Positions 59,983 to 64,000 of a stretch of DNA of 64,000 nt are shown here, in pieces. Each line of letters opens with the position of its first letter. Position 1 is the stretch's first letter. This DNA is from Henriciella sp. (GTDB lineage: Bacteria > Pseudomonadota > Alphaproteobacteria > Caulobacterales > Hyphomonadaceae). A program made the position numbers and the translations under genes. The stretch lies in NCBI GenBank assembly GCA_017642885.1, contig JAEPOM010000010.1:1-64000 (forward strand), written 5' to 3'. The notes under the pieces were generated by a model that was not told the DNA's origin, did no database searches, and saw only the letters and a list, made by a program, of their open reading frames with translations.

Positions 59983-60564
59983 ATGACGACAATTTCGGAA
60001 GAACTGGAAACCTATCCGTTCGTTTTGGACCGGGACGCGATTATAAAGGGTATGGGCGCCTTTGGCTGGCGGCTGGCCAAAGCGTCCGAGCACGCTGAGA
60101 TGATGGCACTGGCGGAGAAGTTGCTGGGGAGCGAACTGACCTCTGCCGAAACGATTGCCTGGATCAACAGCATTACCGGTTCAACATCCTGGATTTGCGG
60201 AGACCCTATCGACGGAATCTTTATCATTGTGCCAGTGTCCCCAGAGGGATTGAAAGCCATTCAGTCTGGCGAGTTTAATCCCGGCGGACCAGAGAAGTCG
60301 CATCTTGCCGCGCTGGGGCAGACGTGCGCGGGCGTCTATGTCGGCGCTTATGCTGGTGCAACACATGAGGCCCGCAAGAATGTCATGATGGCGACGGTAA
60401 CCATGCGTGTCGACGGGTACGGACAAGTTCCTGCCTTTGCGCGCGGCGCCACGGATGATGGGGTTCGTTCGATGGAAAGCATTGGATTTCATCCCGCAGG
60501 CTTCGGCGCGGACAAATTGTGGATGCAGCCGCCAATTCGCCGTCCGGAACGGGATGCTGCGTGA
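59983..60564 (+). CDS. unrecognised protein with GNAT-like C-terminus
   Basis: I do not recognise this 193-residue protein by name. The C-terminal part, VPAFARGATDDGVRSMESIG followed by FHPAG, resembles the end of GNAT acetyltransferases, where FARxATxDGxRxMExxGF is usual. The middle (FIIVPVSPEGLKAI, CAGVYVGAYAGATHEARKN) could form the sheet of such a fold, but no clear acetyl-CoA loop is seen. It starts after AAGGAGAG. Its stop overlaps the start of a GNAT gene by 1 bp. Confidence 0.7.
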   Translation: MTTISEELETYPFVLDRDAIIKGMGAFGWRLAKASEHAEMMALAEKLLGSELTSAETIAWINSITGSTSWICGDPIDGIFIIVPVSPEGLKAIQSGEFNPGGPEKSHLAALGQTCAGVYVGAYAGATHEARKNVMMATVTMRVDGYGQVPAFARGATDDGVRSMESIGFHPAGFGADKLWMQPPIRRPERDAA

Positions 60565-61199
60565 TGCTGGCTATAACTGAAACCGGGCAGACCGGCCTTG
60601 CTAAACCACTCCCGCGAGATCTCATCGACAAGTTCGAAATCGAACTCGTTCGGAGTTTCGACTCATACCAGAAAGTGGTGACCGTGCGCACGCTCACATA
60701 TATGGGCGAACAGGATTGCCCTTATGATGAAGAGTTCGATGGTAACGATATGTGCGCTACGCATTTGCTGGCATACTTCAACGGACAGCCGATCGCGACG
60801 TTGCGACTGCGATGGTTTGCAGGCTTTGGAAAGATTGAACGCGTCAGCGTGTTGGAGCGGCATCGCAGCAGCGGTGTCGTAAAGGTGCTGCTCGCCGCGG
60901 CCTGTGAAGTTGCGGCACGCAAAGGATTTCGTCGGATGCTCGCGCAAATTCAGGCTCGCCTGTGGCCGCTTTGGTCGAAGACGCTCAATTGCGAATTGCT
61001 CAAGGATCGTCCCAGCTTTTACTTTTCGGATTTTGAGTACAAGGAAATGGTGATCTCCATAGCCGCGCATCCAGAGGCCATTCGGATCACCTCGGATCCG
61101 TATGAGGTTATTCGGCCGGAAGGAAAGTGGGATGTGCCGGGCGTCCTCGATGCATCCCGCGGTCGGGGTGGCGACGATGTGCGGGTGGTCGCCGCTTGA
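60564..61199 (+). CDS. GNAT-family acyltransferase
   Basis: The 211-residue protein has YMGEQDCPYDEEFDGNDMCA then ATLRLRWF, IERVSVLERHRSSGVVKVLL and AACEVAARKGF. This is the GNAT order with an acetyl-CoA-binding RHRSSG loop, close to the ElaA/YjcF-type. The acceptor is unknown. It is the middle gene of a three-gene operon; the next ATG follows its stop directly. Confidence 0.82.
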   Translation: MLAITETGQTGLAKPLPRDLIDKFEIELVRSFDSYQKVVTVRTLTYMGEQDCPYDEEFDGNDMCATHLLAYFNGQPIATLRLRWFAGFGKIERVSVLERHRSSGVVKVLLAAACEVAARKGFRRMLAQIQARLWPLWSKTLNCELLKDRPSFYFSDFEYKEMVISIAAHPEAIRITSDPYEVIRPEGKWDVPGVLDASRGRGGDDVRVVAA

Positions 61200-61592
61200 A
61201 TGTCGTTGCTTGTCGTCAACTCACGTGCGCCAGGCTTTGATAGCCCGAGTGTTGCTGAGTTTGCGCTCAACATTTCGAGCTTGATCCAGCGCGCACGAAT
61301 TGGCGAAATCCCAATTGCCCATGTTCACCAAGGTGCGAGCAGAGCACCGCTTGCACTGAGGCTGCCAATCGGACGCTTCGACCCGATTTTCGCGACAAGA
61401 GATCTCATATGTGAGTTTCCGAGTGCGCTGATAGAGTTTCTGGTCCACAGCCCGTCAAAGACCATCCATTTGGCGGGCTTTATTCGCCGAGATCAATTAA
61501 TCAGTCTTTCGTCTATCCTGCAGAAGGCTGGTTATGAGCCGAGCTCGCGCGCCTCTGTCCTGATGGTATTCGATCGTGAACCTGTCGACTAA
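61200..61592 (+). CDS. isochorismatase-like protein lacking the catalytic cysteine
   Basis: The 130-residue protein has an isochorismatase-fold texture: SLLVVNSRAPGF in place of LLVIDVQ, then ARIGEIPIAHVHQGAS, and HLAGFIRRDQLISLSS where the catalytic cysteine would normally follow. No cysteine occurs there, so hydrolase activity is doubtful. It abuts the GNAT gene and overlaps a convergent XRE gene by 4 bp. Confidence 0.5.
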   Translation: MSLLVVNSRAPGFDSPSVAEFALNISSLIQRARIGEIPIAHVHQGASRAPLALRLPIGRFDPIFATRDLICEFPSALIEFLVHSPSKTIHLAGFIRRDQLISLSSILQKAGYEPSSRASVLMVFDREPVD

Positions 61593-61855
61593 TGCGACCA
61601 GTGCGAAGTATCAGACGCCGCGCCCTGATCTAGACCGCTGAAAAACCAGTCGAGTGAACGATCCAACACCTGTGCGATCGTATACAGTGTCCCCGCAGAT
61701 ACCCGATTGCTACCTTGCTCATATTTGTGAATCTGTTGGCTAGAGCGGCCCAGAATTTCACCGAGCTCATGCTGCGTGACCGCAGCCTCCTGACGCGCCC
61801 GTTTGATGCGCTGTCCGATCTGAATATCCATCGAATTATCGTGCGGTTTTGACAT
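61589..61855 (-). CDS. XRE-family helix-turn-helix regulator
   Basis: The 88-residue protein has a Cro/C1-type helix-turn-helix: RARQEAAVTQHELGEILGRS, then SSQQIHKYEQGSNRVSAGTL and YTIAQVLDRSLDWFFSGL. It is convergent with the acyltransferase operon. It is a paralogue of the XRE genes at 57643 and 62035. Confidence 0.92.
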   Translation of the reverse strand: MSKPHDNSMDIQIGQRIKRARQEAAVTQHELGEILGRSSQQIHKYEQGSNRVSAGTLYTIAQVLDRSLDWFFSGLDQGAASDTSHWSH

Positions 61856-62034
61856 AAGATCGCCTTCGAACGGAAGAGTACGGCGGCAATGGTAAATTCA
61901 ATCTAAAATAGTGTTTGTGGGATCTCGCTCACCTAATTGTGATGCCGATTTAGCTGACCTGAGCGTTGTATTAATGAATATTATGCTTGCACCGCCTGAC
62001 GTTTCGGTATGATTGGCGGATGTCGCGTGAATAG

Positions 62035-62319
62035 ATGACAAGTTCGGGGGAAATTGTGTCGGGATCAAAGATAGATCGACACCTTGGTCGAAAAATTAAA
62101 GAAGGCCGCGTCCAGCGGAGCCTAAGCGTTGACGCGCTCGCGCAACAGATTGAAATTCCGTCCGCTCAAATCGAGGTAATGGAGTCCGGCGACGTGCGCA
62201 TTGCCTCGTTGCAACTAGCCCGTATAGCAAAGGTGTTAGATCTGCCTTTGAGCTGGTTCTTTGCCGGATTGCCGGGACAAGATGTTTTCGATGCGCCCCG
62301 TGCACATCGCTCAGTTTGA
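62035..62319 (+). CDS. XRE-family helix-turn-helix regulator
   Basis: The 94-residue protein has a helix-turn-helix (GRKIKEGRVQRSLSVDALAQ then IEVMESGDVRIASLQLARIA) and ends with LDLPLSWFFAGLPG. A GTG at 62056 after GGGGGAAATT is an alternative start. It is divergent from the XRE gene at 61589, with 179 bp between; that gap shows no other gene. Confidence 0.85.
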   Translation: MTSSGEIVSGSKIDRHLGRKIKEGRVQRSLSVDALAQQIEIPSAQIEVMESGDVRIASLQLARIAKVLDLPLSWFFAGLPGQDVFDAPRAHRSV

Positions 62320-62517
62320 CTTTTGGCCGGTTGGAACCGACACATTCATCTCTGCAGCAACACGCCGAAGCGCAGATTCAGCCGCACCGAGACATTCTTC
62401 AAGTTCATGCAGGGCTTCCGGCGAGGCAGGGTTTAAGTCCTCTCTCACCCACGCGACCGCACGAAGCATATCAGCTACATATACCAAGTCATCGACGGAT
62501 AATTTTGGCTTCTTCAT
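62311..62517 (-). CDS. hypothetical protein, 68 residues
   Basis: I do not recognise this protein. It is helical and acidic with VDDLVYVADMLRAVAWVRED and LHELEECLGAAESALRRVAA, possibly a small helical bundle. It is convergent with the XRE gene, overlapping by 9 bp. The gap upstream holds the palindrome at 62602. Confidence 0.6.
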   Translation of the reverse strand: MKKPKLSVDDLVYVADMLRAVAWVREDLNPASPEALHELEECLGAAESALRRVAAEMNVSVPTGQKSN

Positions 62518-62601
62518 GCCGCGCTGATTATTCCCCTCGCCGTGATTAACGGTGCTGTCTTTCGATGCCGACTGATCGGATTAAGACACCATTCCCCCGT
62601 C

Positions 62602-62628
62602 TGTGCAATATGTAATATTTATTGCACA
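62602..62628. promoter_or_regulatory. palindrome TGTGCAATA-N9-TATTGCACA, candidate operator
   Basis: Two exact 9-bp arms flank nine AT-rich bases (TGTAATATT). It lies 85 bp upstream of the small gene at 62311-62517 and 39 bp after the end of the membrane protein gene. There is no T-tract. The size and symmetry fit a dimeric regulator site. Confidence 0.55.
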
Positions 62629-62666
62629 AGGCGCTGCGCGGCGTTGCACGTCATACTGCCGTAGGG

Positions 62667-62975
62667 TCACGGCTGAGTGGTAAGAAGAGCCCACATTATC
62701 GCGGGCAAAATGATGAACATGATCATGATGAAAACCCAGACCGGAACCTTCGTTTTCGCGGTCTCTCTCGCAGCTATGCCTGCTGGTGAAGGCCCTTGCC
62801 CAGCCTGGCCGCGCCGCGCTTCAATCAGTTCCTGCGCGATGTAAAAGATCGCGAGCGCGGCAGAGATGGCGGCGCTGGCGAGGATTAGCGGCTTGTTCTG
62901 TGTGCTGATTCCAACAAACAGATTGGAGACTGAAAGCGCCAGAACGGCGAAGAGTGTCAGACTGTTTCGATTCAT
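62667..62975 (-). CDS. hypothetical small membrane protein
   Basis: The 102-residue protein has three membrane helices (about 5-23, 29-50 and 78-99) with a basic, glycine-rich loop between the second and third. I do not recognise it. It lies 26 bp after the sthA stop on the same strand. Confidence 0.65.
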   Translation of the reverse strand: MNRNSLTLFAVLALSVSNLFVGISTQNKPLILASAAISAALAIFYIAQELIEARRGQAGQGPSPAGIAARETAKTKVPVWVFIMIMFIILPAIMWALLTTQP

Positions 62976-63001
62976 TGGATCCTCCTGTTTGCTAGCACGT
63001 C

Positions 63002-64000
63002 CTAGCCGTTCACTACTGCAAGATCGGCAGGCGCCTCGATATTGGTCTGCAGGTCATGCAGCGACAGCCGGTTCCAGGCGTCGAGGGCTGCGATTTTGTA
63101 GGCCTCAGCTAACGTCGGATAGTTGAAAACATTGTCGATAAAATAAGAGAGCTCTCCGCCAAGCACGAGGACGGCTTGGCCAATATGGATCAACTCGGTC
63201 GCGCCCTCGCCTACGATGTGCACCCCAAGCAGTTTACGCGTCTCGATGTGGAACAAGAGTTTCAGCATGCCGCGCTGAATGCCCATGATGTGGCCGCGCG
63301 ACGTCTCCCTGAACCTTGCAATACCGCATTCATAAGGGATGCCTTGCTCCTTGAGTTCCCGCTCGGACAGGCCAACCGTCGAAATCTCGGGGACGGCGTA
63401 AATTCCGTAGGGAAAGTGCTCGGGTTGAGCGGGATTAGCGACGCTGAATGCGTGACAGACGGCAATCCGGCCTTGCGACATCGATGTCGAGGCGAGGCTC
63501 GGAAAGCCGATAATATCGCCGGCCGCATAAATGTTCGGGATTTCGGTTTCATAGCTGACCGGATCGACCTTGAGGCGCCCGCGCGAGTCAGCGCTGAGGC
63601 CAATATTCTCCAGGCCAATATCCGATGACGCGCCGATTCGACCCGCCGCATAGAGTACCATGTCCGATTTGACTTTGCGGCCGTCGCTGAGATCAACGAC
63701 ACAGCATCCGTCATTGGCGTGAACCGTTTGGGCCTTGCATCCGAGCAGCATGCGAATGCCACGATCTCTCAGTTCATAGGTGAACTCATCGATCAGTTCG
63801 TCGTCGATGAAGCTGAGTATGTTCGGACGAGGTTCGATGACGGTCACGGAGATATCGAGCGCGCTGAATATGGTTGCGTACTCGATACCGATCACACCCG
63901 CTCCAATCACAGTCAGTGAACGCGGCAGTGTTTCGACATGCAAGATTTCGTCACTATCGAGTACCGTCCTACCGTCAAAGGGTATATAATCGGGGCGATA
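63002..64000 (-). CDS. sthA: soluble pyridine nucleotide transhydrogenase, C-terminal part (runs off window)
   Basis: The visible 332 residues cover the NAD-binding and dimerisation domains of an SthA-type flavoprotein: PFDGRTVLDSDEI, SLTVIGAGVIGIEYATIF, AAGDIIGFPSLAST and a C-terminal YFIDNVFNYPTLAEAYKIAA. The reading frame stays open to the right edge, so the FAD-binding N-terminus lies outside. It exchanges reducing equivalents between NADPH and NAD. Dihydrolipoamide dehydrogenase is related, but the sequence fits SthA better. Confidence 0.85.
   Translation of the reverse strand, partial: YRPDYIPFDGRTVLDSDEILHVETLPRSLTVIGAGVIGIEYATIFSALDISVTVIEPRPNILSFIDDELIDEFTYELRDRGIRMLLGCKAQTVHANDGCCVVDLSDGRKVKSDMVLYAAGRIGASSDIGLENIGLSADSRGRLKVDPVSYETEIPNIYAAGDIIGFPSLASTSMSQGRIAVCHAFSVANPAQPEHFPYGIYAVPEISTVGLSERELKEQGIPYECGIARFRETSRGHIMGIQRGMLKLLFHIETRKLLGVHIVGEGATELIHIGQAVLVLGGELSYFIDNVFNYPTLAEAYKIAALDAWNRLSLHDLQTNIEAPADLAVVNG

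Noticed and set aside
61589-62319. Toxin-antitoxin module
   Set aside because: Small XRE proteins can be antitoxins, but neither neighbour resembles a toxin, and the adjacent genes are acyltransferase-operon and acidic helical proteins.
1-64000. CRISPR array, rRNA genes or insertion sequences
   Set aside because: No regularly spaced repeats, no rRNA-like segments and no transposase-like genes were seen in any frame.

Overview
The window looks like chromosomal DNA of a flagellated, aerobic alphaproteobacterium. The best guess is a Caulobacterales/Hyphomonadaceae-type organism. The reasons are a Caulobacter-like flagellin followed by FlaF and FlbT, a DUF1217 flagellar protein, MotE and DUF6468 proteins, a perfect TTAA-N7-TTAA (CtrA-type) box upstream of flgE, a NepR-like anti-sigma factor and an SthA-type transhydrogenase. 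This placement is inferred from gene content, not from a marker gene.

Positions 1-18.1 kb hold an accessory sulfur module. It contains three exported rhodaneses, a DsrE-like fragment, two 1-Cys peroxiredoxins, a cytochrome bd (CIO-type) oxidase under a divergent NsrR-type regulator, a SulP transporter, a phosphatase-like/sulfide:quinone oxidoreductase fusion, a persulfide dioxygenase-type metallohydrolase, a BigR/SqrR-type repressor, a PmpA/PmpB pair and a Crp/Fnr regulator. Together these would take up or generate sulfane sulfur, oxidise sulfide to persulfide and then sulfite, pass electrons to quinol and a sulfide-resistant bd oxidase, and export sulfur oxyanions. The right edge carries a tyrosine recombinase and, 200 bp further, a 3' remnant of an initiator tRNA-Met beginning at the anticodon loop and followed by a strong terminator. 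The module therefore looks like an integrated island whose left end lies outside the window.

Positions 18.2-25.8 kb are a mixed chromosomal stretch: a lipoprotein amidohydrolase, two LysR regulators each divergent from a target gene (an MddA-like thiol methyltransferase with a GFA protein; an MECR-like reductase with a MAPEG protein), a diguanylate cyclase and a small DUF-type protein.

Positions 25.8-57.5 kb are one dense flagellar locus with the motor (motA, motB, MotE), the MS ring and switch (fliF, fliG, fliM, fliN), the export apparatus (fliP, fliQ, fliR, flhA, flhB, fliH-like, fliI, fliJ-like), rod, rings, hook and junction (flgB, C, F, G, H, I, A, E, K, L, D, fliE, fliK, a rod-binding protein), two FliL-like proteins, one flagellin with flaF and flbT, and one unrecognised 567-residue exported protein between motA and flgF. 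No chemotaxis genes, fliO, fliD/fliS or flagellar sigma/activator genes are in the window. Switch proteins FliG and FliM and the export switch FlhB show unusual sequences at usually conserved motifs.

Positions 57.6-64 kb are regulatory and accessory. They hold three related XRE regulators, NepR, a LysR gene, a three-gene operon of acetyltransferase-like, GNAT and isochorismatase-like proteins, small unknown proteins, a perfect 9-bp-arm palindrome and the 3' part of sthA running off the right edge.
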